A stretch of DNA of 64,000 bases from JABFSS01 sp964497975 (GTDB lineage: Bacteria > Patescibacteriota > Gracilibacteria > Peribacterales > Peribacteraceae), in contig CAZCFO010000003.1 of the NCBI GenBank assembly GCA_964497975.1, positions 151,311-215,310 of the forward strand. The letters run 5' to 3'. Positions within the stretch are counted from its first letter, which is position 1; each line of letters opens with the position of its first letter. Both the position numbers and the translations under genes were made by a program. Under the pieces are notes generated by a model, which did not search any database, was not told where the DNA came from, and saw nothing but the letters and a program-made list of their open reading frames with translations. Shown in pieces: positions 47,732 to 56,135 of this stretch.

Positions 47732-49051
47732 ATGATTCCCAGTTTTTTATTCATTGGCCTTGGCGGTCTACTGGGAGGCGTAGGCGTGTTCCTTTGGCGT
47801 AACGCCACAATAGCCGCCCTGAGAGGGCAGATGGTACAGAAGGAGCTACAGCACCAAAGCGAGATCACTAACCTCAAGGCAGCCTACGATCTGCGTATCC
47901 AGGATATGCAGCTAACGGAGAAGAAGCTGGAGACCACGTTTAAGGCCGTAGCGTCCACTGTCTTAGAGCAGGAGGCCAAACAATATGAAGCCAGTGCCAA
48001 GAAAGACCTCACTCAGATCACTACGGCAGCGGAAGGAAAGATGGAACTCAGCAAACAAGCGATTGAGTCCATAGTGAAGGGGCTGACAGATCAGCTAAAG
48101 TCCGCGAATGAGAAGATCACTCAGTTTGAGACAGACAGGACAGTGAAGTACGCACAGCTAGAGAAGCAGATTGAAGGGCTGAGCGCACAAGAACAGAAGC
48201 TAATAGAGGAGACTCAGCATCTCAAGAGTGCCTTAACAACTAGCGGCGCGGTACGCGGACGATGGGGAGAATTGGTGCTGAGGAATATCTTGCAAATGAG
48301 CGATTTGAGAGAGGGAACCGACTACACAATCCAGACAACTTCCCTGGATGATGAGGGACGGCGTTTGCGTCCAGACTGCATCATTAAACTTCCTCACAGC
48401 AGTCGCTCCCTTGCGATTGATGCCAAAGCATCTCTGTATGAGAGCTATTTGGCAGCAGATAATGCCAAGACCGATGACGAACGCAAGGTACTGCACAAAG
48501 AGTTCTGCACGAAGCTTAGAGACCGTGTGAAAGATTTAACGAAGCGCGAATATAAGGAATTCGTACCTGACTCAGTGCCTTACGTCGTGATCTTCGTTCC
48601 CAGTGAAGCCGCTATGAGGGCTGCGCTTGAATGCGATCAGGAATTACTACAGGACTGCGCGGCACAGAAAGTCATTGTAACGAGTCCTGCAACGCTCATG
48701 CCTCTCATTTGGCTGATTGCAGATGCATGGCGGCAGCACAGAATTGCAACACAGGCTCAGGCACTCTCCATAGAGGTGAAAGAATTGGGCAGACGCTTGG
48801 AGAACTTCGTTCAAAGGCTCATTGGCGTCCACAAGGGGCTAGAGTTTGCCTCTAAGTCGTGGAATGAGGCCGTGGGTAAATCATGGCTTGGACAGAAGAG
48901 CGTGACACGCTCTCTGGAAAAGGTGAAAGACATGGGTAACCTTCTGCCTGAACTTCCAGAGCTACCAGAGATGGTTACTGAGCTAATCGCTCCTCCAAAG
49001 TTGGTAACTGAAACCCTCCCAGCTGGGACGCCAGAGGATCAAATTCAATAA
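47732..49051 (+). CDS. rmuC: RmuC-family DNA recombination-limiting protein
   Basis: A 439-residue RmuC: N-terminal membrane helix (MIPSFLFIGLGGLLGGVGVF), a long coiled coil (about residues 30-170), then the conserved RmuC nuclease-like core with GRWGELVLRNILQMS, PDCIIKLP, LAIDAKASL and FVPSEAAMRAALE. The family limits DNA inversion in E. coli and is predicted to cut recombination intermediates. Placed 82 bp behind the Hhe-like gene on the same strand in the low-GC island, so this is likely an island copy with a possible defence role. Confidence 0.88.
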   Translation: MIPSFLFIGLGGLLGGVGVFLWRNATIAALRGQMVQKELQHQSEITNLKAAYDLRIQDMQLTEKKLETTFKAVASTVLEQEAKQYEASAKKDLTQITTAAEGKMELSKQAIESIVKGLTDQLKSANEKITQFETDRTVKYAQLEKQIEGLSAQEQKLIEETQHLKSALTTSGAVRGRWGELVLRNILQMSDLREGTDYTIQTTSLDDEGRRLRPDCIIKLPHSSRSLAIDAKASLYESYLAADNAKTDDERKVLHKEFCTKLRDRVKDLTKREYKEFVPDSVPYVVIFVPSEAAMRAALECDQELLQDCAAQKVIVTSPATLMPLIWLIADAWRQHRIATQAQALSIEVKELGRRLENFVQRLIGVHKGLEFASKSWNEAVGKSWLGQKSVTRSLEKVKDMGNLLPELPELPEMVTELIAPPKLVTETLPAGTPEDQIQ

Positions 49052-49057
49052 GAAATC

Positions 49058-50842
49058 TCATCCAAACAAATATAATTTGTTGGCTGTTTCAAAGACGAAT
49101 TTGCCATCAGTAACACAGATAGATTTGAGACTCTTTGCAAAGTTCATAGCCCCCTGTTTCTCTCCTTTGCTGTCGTAAAGTGTGGCTGCATCACCCAACA
49201 CATGAACGAATCCATCCTCATGGTATTTAACGTATCCTGATGCACCGTTTTCTTCTCCATGCAGTTGAATGGCTTTTAGAAATTGTCTCTGTTCTTTTTG
49301 AACGATATATAGCTGGGAATGCGTGGAAATATGAAGGAAATCACCGCATTCAATAATCTCAGATATTGGCTCTGTGTTGGGAATAACATAGACCACATCC
49401 GCAACCCCCTGAACGTTGATGGAATACACCTTTCCTGAGTAGCAGCCCAAGTAAATACGGGAGCCGTCTTTCGCCATTCCCGTGGCATAAATCCAATCGG
49501 TTGGGTCTATCATCATTCCCATTTGTAACGTGAATTCAAAGCCATGCGAGTTAAAAGTTGAGGTATGCGTCACCTCCATCCAGTACTCATCTTCCATGTC
49601 CGCAGCGTTCACTCCCTGTAAGTCCGCATTCTTGATGAGTTCATACGCGCCGATGATCGCCTTCGTGCGATCTTCCGCGTCCTCGCCTTTGTATTTGTCG
49701 GGATGGTACTGCTTCGTCATCTGTCTGAAGGCCTGTTTCACGTCCTCAGTGGTGGGCTGGTCTTTGGAGATGCCCAATGTGTTCAGCGCATCGCTCACTT
49801 GGCTATTCTGAATACTAGCCGTGCTCCCTCCTCTCGTTTCCTTCTTATACTTCGCATCTTGTGTATCAATTTTGTAGGGAACCCTCCATGTATTCCGCAC
49901 CTTAAAATTCTCATTGAGAAGATAGCATTCATCAACGATGGTGAAGATGAAAGCGGAGAGATCGCCAGCCATATCAACACATCGAAGATGGTATTTTTCC
50001 GATGTGTACCTGGATGCATCTAGGTGCTTAAGTTCATTAAATTGCCAGTCTGATAGGTAAATCTGTAAATCCTCCGTGCTGAATATGAAGTGGTCAGAGG
50101 GCACAGCTACTGTCTTTATCCTGTAGAGCTTGCGGCTTGTTTTTGGTGATTCAACAACATCCGCGTATCGCACCGAATCGCCGTCTATGACAATGTGCGG
50201 AAGCAGCGGAGTGAGCGTCTGTTTTTTATTCCGAATTGCAAACTGTGAAAGGTGCTCAGCATCGAATTCGATCTTGAATCCCTTAGGCTTTTTCGCTTCT
50301 GAAAGAAGGGTGACTGACTGGCTTTCGCAGACAAACTCAGGCTCCTCCTTTTCCTCTGTAAGTTCCTTCTTCTTCACGTCTATGCCCATTAGATCAACTA
50401 GCTTATTATACTTTTTAACATCCGTATTCGTAGTGTTGGGGCATTTTGTGAACATATCTGTGTATTCGCGCAAAGCATCCTCATATTTTTTCTTTTCTAC
50501 AAATCGTTCCGCTCCCTGTCTGTACGTTCGCAGGAGATGATTGAAGTACGCATTCCCGTGCTCATTATCGTAAATCTTGAGAAATTCCTCTTTGGCCTTC
50601 TCGTACCATTCTCTACTGTAATGCGATTGTCCTTTGTTATAACTAGCCCAGTATTCTTTAGGGTGAGATATGCTGTTCTGTTGGTACTCTCTAATGGTTG
50701 GCAATCTGGGCAATTCGATCCTTTTCGCTTTGCTGACATCGATGAATGGCGTCCCAACGGCCTCCCTTCTTACTGGAGATTGGGAAACTAGGGCATTGCC
50801 AGATGTTTGTGGTCCAAAGAGTACGCGAAAGATGCCTAACAT
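49058..50842 (-). CDS. J-domain protein with TPR-like and beta-propeller-like parts
   Basis: A 594-residue protein without signal peptide. Residues 50-150 look like TPR repeats (EWYEKAKEEFLKIYDN, KKYEDALREYTDMFTKCPN). A J domain follows near residues 360-415 with the HPD tripeptide (QMTKQYHPDKYKG), which would recruit an Hsp70. The C-terminal 170 residues have repeating strand patterns (SRIYLGCYSGKVYSINVQG, KLYLFG) like WD or PQQ propeller blades. The start at 50842 is chosen because TATGAT ends 6 nt upstream; the frame is open to 50896. Convergent with rmuC. I know no described protein with this order. Confidence 0.7.
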   Translation of the reverse strand: MLGIFRVLFGPQTSGNALVSQSPVRREAVGTPFIDVSKAKRIELPRLPTIREYQQNSISHPKEYWASYNKGQSHYSREWYEKAKEEFLKIYDNEHGNAYFNHLLRTYRQGAERFVEKKKYEDALREYTDMFTKCPNTTNTDVKKYNKLVDLMGIDVKKKELTEEKEEPEFVCESQSVTLLSEAKKPKGFKIEFDAEHLSQFAIRNKKQTLTPLLPHIVIDGDSVRYADVVESPKTSRKLYRIKTVAVPSDHFIFSTEDLQIYLSDWQFNELKHLDASRYTSEKYHLRCVDMAGDLSAFIFTIVDECYLLNENFKVRNTWRVPYKIDTQDAKYKKETRGGSTASIQNSQVSDALNTLGISKDQPTTEDVKQAFRQMTKQYHPDKYKGEDAEDRTKAIIGAYELIKNADLQGVNAADMEDEYWMEVTHTSTFNSHGFEFTLQMGMMIDPTDWIYATGMAKDGSRIYLGCYSGKVYSINVQGVADVVYVIPNTEPISEIIECGDFLHISTHSQLYIVQKEQRQFLKAIQLHGEENGASGYVKYHEDGFVHVLGDAATLYDSKGEKQGAMNFAKSLKSICVTDGKFVFETANKLYLFG

Positions 50843-50895
50843 CGTTCTATCATACAGAATTTCTTCAGAAACTGAGAGATGCATTTCGACTAACA

Positions 50896-51519
50896 TTACT
50901 TAAAATCCTGCACACTCATCGAGTATGTCCCAATGGAGTTGGACTCGATGTAGTAGGTGCCAGCCTTATAGAAGATGCTCTCATCGTTGATTGGCCCCGT
51001 ACCATTCATGATTATCTCGAAGCTGAATCCGCCTTCAGGCTTTTTCAGCCATGCTTGGCAGAGACTGCCGCTGCAGTTATAGACGATTTTGAATTTGTCT
51101 CCTGTGATTGTAAATGGTTCCGACTTCTTCGCGCCATTTCCTTTGAAGACGAAGATCTCCTGATAGGACTTCTCAACTACTGGAGCCTGAGCTGTTGCTG
51201 GCTCCGTGTCCGACGGTTGTGTCGCTTGTTCTGTAGTCTGAAGTTGGGTCCGATCCATCGTTCCAACTGCGATTCCCAAGAGTACAACTACAAGAATGAA
51301 TTTTACTCCTCCTGACAGATGAAAGTTCCCTTTCTTCTGAATAAAAGCAAAGACGGGAGGTAACAGAACAAGTGACGCTACAAGAAGCGCAAGTCCGGTC
51401 ATGGGCTGCTTGCCGAGCATTGAGACAGCTGGCAAGAGCAGGAAGATCCCAAGTGCCCAACCGACGATCAGTCCGAGGGTGATTTTCCGAGGTGCCGATG
51501 TTGTTGTCTGGGAAGACAT
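50896..51519 (-). CDS. Membrane protein with extracytoplasmic C-terminal domain
   Basis: A 207-residue protein with three hydrophobic helices in the first 90 residues (LGLIVGWALGIFLLLPAV, LALLVASLVLLPPVFAFI, FILVVVLLGIAVG). A Gln/Thr linker follows, then a beta-rich domain containing two Cys (YNCSGSLCQAWLKKPEGG) that could form a disulfide. It lies directly upstream of the J-domain gene on the same strand, so they may be one operon. Family unknown. Confidence 0.65.
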   Translation of the reverse strand: MSSQTTTSAPRKITLGLIVGWALGIFLLLPAVSMLGKQPMTGLALLVASLVLLPPVFAFIQKKGNFHLSGGVKFILVVVLLGIAVGTMDRTQLQTTEQATQPSDTEPATAQAPVVEKSYQEIFVFKGNGAKKSEPFTITGDKFKIVYNCSGSLCQAWLKKPEGGFSFEIIMNGTGPINDESIFYKAGTYYIESNSIGTYSMSVQDFK

Positions 51520-51677
51520 AAATATGGGGGAGGAAGTGATGTACCAATCAATGGCATAGATCTGATCGAATGCCAGTCACGAGGCACCAGAAGGCATTCG
51601 TGTCCAGTCTATTACCAACAGTTATACACCTACAATCATTGGTTCTCAATAGCAGGTGAACAATCGAGGATAATGAG

Positions 51678-51899
51678 GTGAAGAAAGACACCTCACATCA
51701 ACTGGGCATGCAAATTCGCTCCCTGAGAAGGAAATACGATCTGACTCAGGAGGAATTAGCCGGGCGCGCCCGTATCAGCCTCAAGTACATCCAGAACCTT
51801 GAAGGGAAGAACCCGCAGAATCCCAGTCTGGAGATCTTGCAGAAACTGTCGGATGGCTTCGATATTCCGCTCTGGAAACTCTTGAAGTTTGAAGAGTAA
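51678..51899 (+). CDS. XRE-family HTH regulator
   Basis: A 73-residue helix-turn-helix protein of the Cro/C1 type: LGMQIRSLRRKYDLTQEELA followed by RISLKYIQNLEGKNPQNPSL covers all five helices. GTG start with GATAAT close before it; a start at the internal Met11 is possible. It is convergent with the serine recombinase and ends 1 bp before that gene, so it could regulate the element. Confidence 0.85.
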   Translation: MKKDTSHQLGMQIRSLRRKYDLTQEELAGRARISLKYIQNLEGKNPQNPSLEILQKLSDGFDIPLWKLLKFEE

Positions 51900-51900
51900 A

Positions 51901-53265
51901 TTATCGCTTCATTCTCTTCTTTTTTTCTTCAAGAAGAAGCTTTCCATCCTTTAGGATCATCTTGCTCTTGAGGCAGGAAAGCAATTCGTGCTTCTCGTCC
52001 TTCGTTCCCTCTCGCAGAACGTATTTTGCATACCGTCGCACGTCGACTCCGAGCATCGCAGGCGCTGCCTGTTGCCCGAATACGCCCGATGTGAATTTTT
52101 GGTAGCGAGAGACTTCTTCCTCCAATTTCATGCGCATACCTAGTTCATCAAGGTCGATCGTGTCGATGATCTCTGAAAGTTGAGTGATCAGCGCATCTTC
52201 CCGAATGCCTACCTCCTTACAGCTAAGATTCCGTGCATGTGTGCAGCGATAGTAGACATACTTCTTGATGCTGCCGTCCTTCAAAGGTTTTTTCTTTTCT
52301 TCTGCGGTGATACCTGAACTACATCCCCCACAGGCGAACATCCGCGTGAAGTGGAAGTCATCCATTTTTGAACCCCATTCGCGCTTCGGCCCCATGCTTA
52401 GTAGTTTCTGCACTTCATCAAACAGATCTTCGGGCACGATCGGTTCATAGTCACCTTTATAGAAATTACCGCTGCCCTGAGGGTATTCGAAGCGACCAAC
52501 GTAATAATGCTGGCGTAGCATTCGATAAATCATGCTGAGGGTAATGCGCTTTCCTTTGCGCGTCGTGAAATCAATCTCTTTGAGCCATTGCTGCAATACC
52601 CGTCCGCTCGCCCCGTGATGTGCCACATGCTCAAACATCTGTTTTATAATCGGTCCACGTATCGGATCGATGACGACCTTACCTCTAGCTAAACCTGATT
52701 GTTTCTCGAGAAGATAGCCAAGCGGCACGAGGCACGGGCGGTAGCCCATCTCCACCCGCGTCTTCTGCCCACGCTTCACATTTAATCCGCGATTATCGTT
52801 TTCGAGCTTCGCCTGACTACAGAGAATCATCAGGAGGAATTTTTCATTGGGGTTATTCGTGAACCGCTGTCCGTGAGTACGAATATCTATCAGAAAACCT
52901 TGATCCATTAAGTCAACAACTGAACCGAGGTCACCAGCATTTCTCGAAAGTCTATCCGGTGCCCATGTCAGAATTCCTGTGAAACCACCTCGCCGGATAT
53001 CTTCTAGAAGCTGCTTGAATACTGGTCGAGCGCCAGATGCTTTCGCACTGTGACTCTCACGTCGGATTTCCACAATCTCCAAATTTTCCCGCTTCGCGAC
53101 TGCGAGCATCTCTTTGATCTGCGAATCGATGCTGAGCGCCTGTCTCTCATCTTCTTCACTAGATTTTCTTGCATACAGACAATAGCGCGGATTAATGATA
53201 ATTTTTTCAGGTGGCGCACTGATGCGCGCATTACCGGATAGAGGAGTGAGGATGGCGGTTGCCAT
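51901..53265 (-). CDS. Large serine recombinase (site-specific integrase)
   Basis: A 454-residue large serine recombinase. The N-terminal resolvase domain starts CLYARKSSEEDERQALSIDSQ with the catalytic Ser next to Arg-Lys and continues with TWAPDRLSRNAGDL. A recombinase domain (PLGYLLEKQSGLARGKVVID, YRMLRQHYYVG) and a zinc ribbon (FACGGCSSGI...YYRCTHARNLSC) follow, then a C-terminal coiled coil. Such enzymes integrate phages and conjugative elements without a high-energy intermediate. The start at 53265 gives a normal N terminus; the frame extends to 53316. It is the only integrase in the island. Confidence 0.92.
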   Translation of the reverse strand: MATAILTPLSGNARISAPPEKIIINPRYCLYARKSSEEDERQALSIDSQIKEMLAVAKRENLEIVEIRRESHSAKASGARPVFKQLLEDIRRGGFTGILTWAPDRLSRNAGDLGSVVDLMDQGFLIDIRTHGQRFTNNPNEKFLLMILCSQAKLENDNRGLNVKRGQKTRVEMGYRPCLVPLGYLLEKQSGLARGKVVIDPIRGPIIKQMFEHVAHHGASGRVLQQWLKEIDFTTRKGKRITLSMIYRMLRQHYYVGRFEYPQGSGNFYKGDYEPIVPEDLFDEVQKLLSMGPKREWGSKMDDFHFTRMFACGGCSSGITAEEKKKPLKDGSIKKYVYYRCTHARNLSCKEVGIREDALITQLSEIIDTIDLDELGMRMKLEEEVSRYQKFTSGVFGQQAAPAMLGVDVRRYAKYVLREGTKDEKHELLSCLKSKMILKDGKLLLEEKKKRMKR

Positions 53266-53374
53266 AGGTAGAAGTGGGAAAAATGTACCTACAGCAATGG
53301 CGCTATCCGATGCCAAAGGCTAGGCGAAAGATCCGCCTGCCCTGACCTGAAACGTCTTACATCTCTGAAACGGC

Positions 53375-54949
53375 TTAGAATTGCATATCTAAAATATTTC
53401 CTCCAAACGACCCGCGGTTGTCATCGCTATGGTCAGGGAAGAAAAATTTTCGATCCTCATCTGAATAATTTTTCTCCTTGTCATACATTCCATTCAACTC
53501 ACCGAGGCTAAACCTCGACGGCGGAGACATGTCGCGCACTCCTAATACAAGGGTAGTGAACGCGTCCGCAAGATCATCATGCCGCTCGATACCCAGTCCA
53601 ATGATCTGCTTCTTCAAGAGTTCTGCGCCATGCACGGGGAAGTAGATCACCCCCTTCTGGAGATACTGCGCGGCAATGGCCATGCGCTCTTGCTTCGACA
53701 TACTCCTCAAGCTGATGCCTTCGGCGTAACAACCTTCTTGGTTCCATTCATCTACATAGATTCTCTGCGCTCCCATGTCCTCGATGAAAACCCGGGCGCG
53801 GTTGCGCTGATTCAGACTTAGGGCAGCCGCAACGGAAGTCACTTTCTCCTTTGAATCTAGAGGCTTCAGCCTCGCATTTATGATCTCCGGAAGAATGTAT
53901 ATTTCAAAGCCGTTATCGGTCCAAAATACCTCTGCAGGAACAATGGCGGTGTAATCCGCATGTGGTCCCGTGGAAAAGGCCAGATCCACGCCTACGACAT
54001 GTACGCGGCCGCGCTCGATCTTCGGCAGTTCATGCCATGTGCGTAACCATTCCTCTCTGACGATGGATTCGGTATCCAACCGCGGGTCCAGCAGGAATTC
54101 GCGCCGCCACATCGCCTCGTCCCCAATTTTCATCCTCTCCTCCTCCACGGAGATCATGTCCTTGAATTTACCCGGCCACAGAGGTTTTCCGCCTTCTACA
54201 ATAGGGAACCGCCCGAAGTTCCCCAATCGATCGCCGGACAAAATTTGTTGTCCAAGACGCAGCACCAGCCCGTCTTGGTGGACGGTATTTCCTACGACGA
54301 CGAGGTCTGTCCTCGTGTCGCCGAGCGGGATGATCTCCCCCGTGAACCGACGGTACAGCGCATCGCGGTTCTCTTGGGTCTGCGCGGAATCGCTGTCCTC
54401 CAGGTCGTCGCAGATGATCGCGTCCGGCCTGTGAGAGCCGTATTTGAGTCCGCGCACGCTTTGCTCGAGGGAAACCGCCTGAATAAGCGCACCGTACTTG
54501 CCGATCTCGATGGAGAACCGGCGCTGTTCATCATTATCGAAATGCAGCGGCCCGAGGTCACGTTTGAGGAGCGCGTTTTCCTCTACTTCCTTGATGATAT
54601 TGGCGATCAGGCGGCGTGCCTGCTCCTGCGTCCGTGCGACGATGAGCACGTATTTCTTCGCGGGCTTGCCGAGTACCATCCAGAGCGGCAGTGACACCGT
54701 GCAGATCGTCGATTTTCCCGCGCCGCGGAAGGCTGCGACGACGATCAGGCGGAAATGTTTTTTCTGGGTCCACTTGAAGATCTCTTTCTGGAACTGAGCG
54801 ACGGGATACTCCAAATGCGCGCCCATGTAGACGAGGAAAAACAGGATGTGTTCCTCGCGCGTGGCTTGGGCGCGGAACTCCGCATCTTTGAGGCATCGTT
54901 CGATGAGCTTCTTCATCCTCTGGCGCTTTGGTGAAGGGCGTTTCTTCAT
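53375..54949 (-). CDS. Phage terminase large subunit
   Basis: A 524-residue packaging motor. ATPase: Walker A AAFRGAGKST near residue 75, Walker B IICDDLEDSDS near residue 170. The C-terminal nuclease keeps VVGVDLAFSTGPHADYTAI (first Asp), an RVFIEDMGAQ acidic segment, and HDDLADAFTTLVLG (last Asp pair), so it looks functional. It overlaps no other gene but lies 5 bp behind the small-subunit-like gene. No portal, capsid or tail gene is in the window. Confidence 0.9.
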   Translation of the reverse strand: MKKRPSPKRQRMKKLIERCLKDAEFRAQATREEHILFFLVYMGAHLEYPVAQFQKEIFKWTQKKHFRLIVVAAFRGAGKSTICTVSLPLWMVLGKPAKKYVLIVARTQEQARRLIANIIKEVEENALLKRDLGPLHFDNDEQRRFSIEIGKYGALIQAVSLEQSVRGLKYGSHRPDAIICDDLEDSDSAQTQENRDALYRRFTGEIIPLGDTRTDLVVVGNTVHQDGLVLRLGQQILSGDRLGNFGRFPIVEGGKPLWPGKFKDMISVEEERMKIGDEAMWRREFLLDPRLDTESIVREEWLRTWHELPKIERGRVHVVGVDLAFSTGPHADYTAIVPAEVFWTDNGFEIYILPEIINARLKPLDSKEKVTSVAAALSLNQRNRARVFIEDMGAQRIYVDEWNQEGCYAEGISLRSMSKQERMAIAAQYLQKGVIYFPVHGAELLKKQIIGLGIERHDDLADAFTTLVLGVRDMSPPSRFSLGELNGMYDKEKNYSDEDRKFFFPDHSDDNRGSFGGNILDMQF

Positions 54950-54954
54950 ATATT

Positions 54955-55371
54955 TCAGGCGAAACCGCCGAGCTTGAGCGCTTTGCGAATCATGGCTCTC
55001 TCATCGGGCGTGAGATTGCGATCCATATGTTCGACGGTCGCCCTCATTTCCACCTTGTTGCCGAACGCCCCGTGCCTGCTGCGAAGCCAGAACATGATCG
55101 CGGTCATGTCCCCGTCGCGAATCGCGGAGAGCAATTGGGATTCGGCCATGTCGTTCATGAGCAATACTCCTTCCTGCAAGAATTGATCCGCCTTGGCGGC
55201 GAACGCGTGGTCATCTTTCCTCCAACGGTAGTATGTCGCGCGGGCAATTCCCGTTTTTTCGCAGGCGATGGATACAATGGGCATTTTGCGCAGCTGTTCG
55301 ATCAGCATGGCCTGCTCCCGCGCCTTGCGCCTGTCGATGACCGCCGACGTCCGCTTGTTTTTCTTTTTCAT
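54955..55371 (-). CDS. Terminase small-subunit-like HTH protein
   Basis: A 138-residue protein with a helix-turn-helix of the phBC6A51 type (EKTGIARATYYRWRKDDHAF), a following helical oligomerisation region (MNDMAESQLLSAIRDGD), FWLRSRHG, and a Lys-rich start. Its place directly before the terminase large subunit supports the role of DNA recognition for packaging. It overlaps the methylase gene upstream by 4 bp. Confidence 0.8.
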   Translation of the reverse strand: MKKKNKRTSAVIDRRKAREQAMLIEQLRKMPIVSIACEKTGIARATYYRWRKDDHAFAAKADQFLQEGVLLMNDMAESQLLSAIRDGDMTAIMFWLRSRHGAFGNKVEMRATVEHMDRNLTPDERAMIRKALKLGGFA

Positions 55372-56135
55372 AGGAGGGAAGGAAGTTTTTCAGGTGCGGT
55401 ACCCGTCAATTTCTCGAAGCGCTTTAGGATTACCTCGCAGTACCGCGGGTCGAGTTCGATGGCGATGCATTTCCGCTTCGTCTGTTCGCAGGCGATCAAG
55501 GTGCTCCCGCTGCCGGCGAACGGTTCGTAGACCGTGTCTCCGATCTTGGAGCTATTGAGAATCAGTTGTCGCAGCAGTCCCACGGGCTTCATGGTTGGAT
55601 GCAGGACACTTTTGGACGGCTTTGGGTACACAATCACGCTCTTGTCCTTGGATCTTCGGAATTCATGCACGCCGAGCCAGCCGTAGGCGATCAGTTCGTG
55701 CTGGGGGAGGTAATCGAGCCGCCCGACGATGGCTTGGGTTTTCACCCATACGAGCAATTGCGCCAGATGGCACCCCGCGTCCTGCATCCCGTCCCGCAAT
55801 GGAAAGACCATCCGGTCGGAATTGAAGATGTAGAGAGCATTCTTGCGCTGGAGGAAAGGCTTCGCAGTCTCGATCCACCTACGGGTAAAAATGCGATATT
55901 CCCCATCACTTTGGAGATGATCGTTCTTGATCGCCGTATGCGCTGTCTTCGCTTTCCGGAATCCCTCTTTTCCTTCCACGTAGGCGATACCATACGGAGG
56001 ATCGGTGAGTATAAGGGAGAGGCGCTTTTTCCCAAGCACGTCACCCACGAGCGCCGCATCCGTACAATCCCCACACACAAGCAGATGATCTCCGAGTGCA
56101 AATCGATCACCGATTTTTACAGCAAAATTTGTCAT
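55368..56135 (-). CDS. DNA methyltransferase (N4/N6, DPPY type)
   Basis: A 255-residue amino-methyltransferase: catalytic TDPPYGIAY near residue 45 and the SAM-binding YEPFAGSGSTLIACEQ near the C terminus, the beta-class order. No restriction enzyme is nearby, so it may protect the element or be an orphan regulator. It overlaps both neighbours by 4 bp, giving one tightly coupled operon with the ParB-methylase and the terminase genes. Confidence 0.9.
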   Translation of the reverse strand: MTNFAVKIGDRFALGDHLLVCGDCTDAALVGDVLGKKRLSLILTDPPYGIAYVEGKEGFRKAKTAHTAIKNDHLQSDGEYRIFTRRWIETAKPFLQRKNALYIFNSDRMVFPLRDGMQDAGCHLAQLLVWVKTQAIVGRLDYLPQHELIAYGWLGVHEFRRSKDKSVIVYPKPSKSVLHPTMKPVGLLRQLILNSSKIGDTVYEPFAGSGSTLIACEQTKRKCIAIELDPRYCEVILKRFEKLTGTAPEKLPSLL

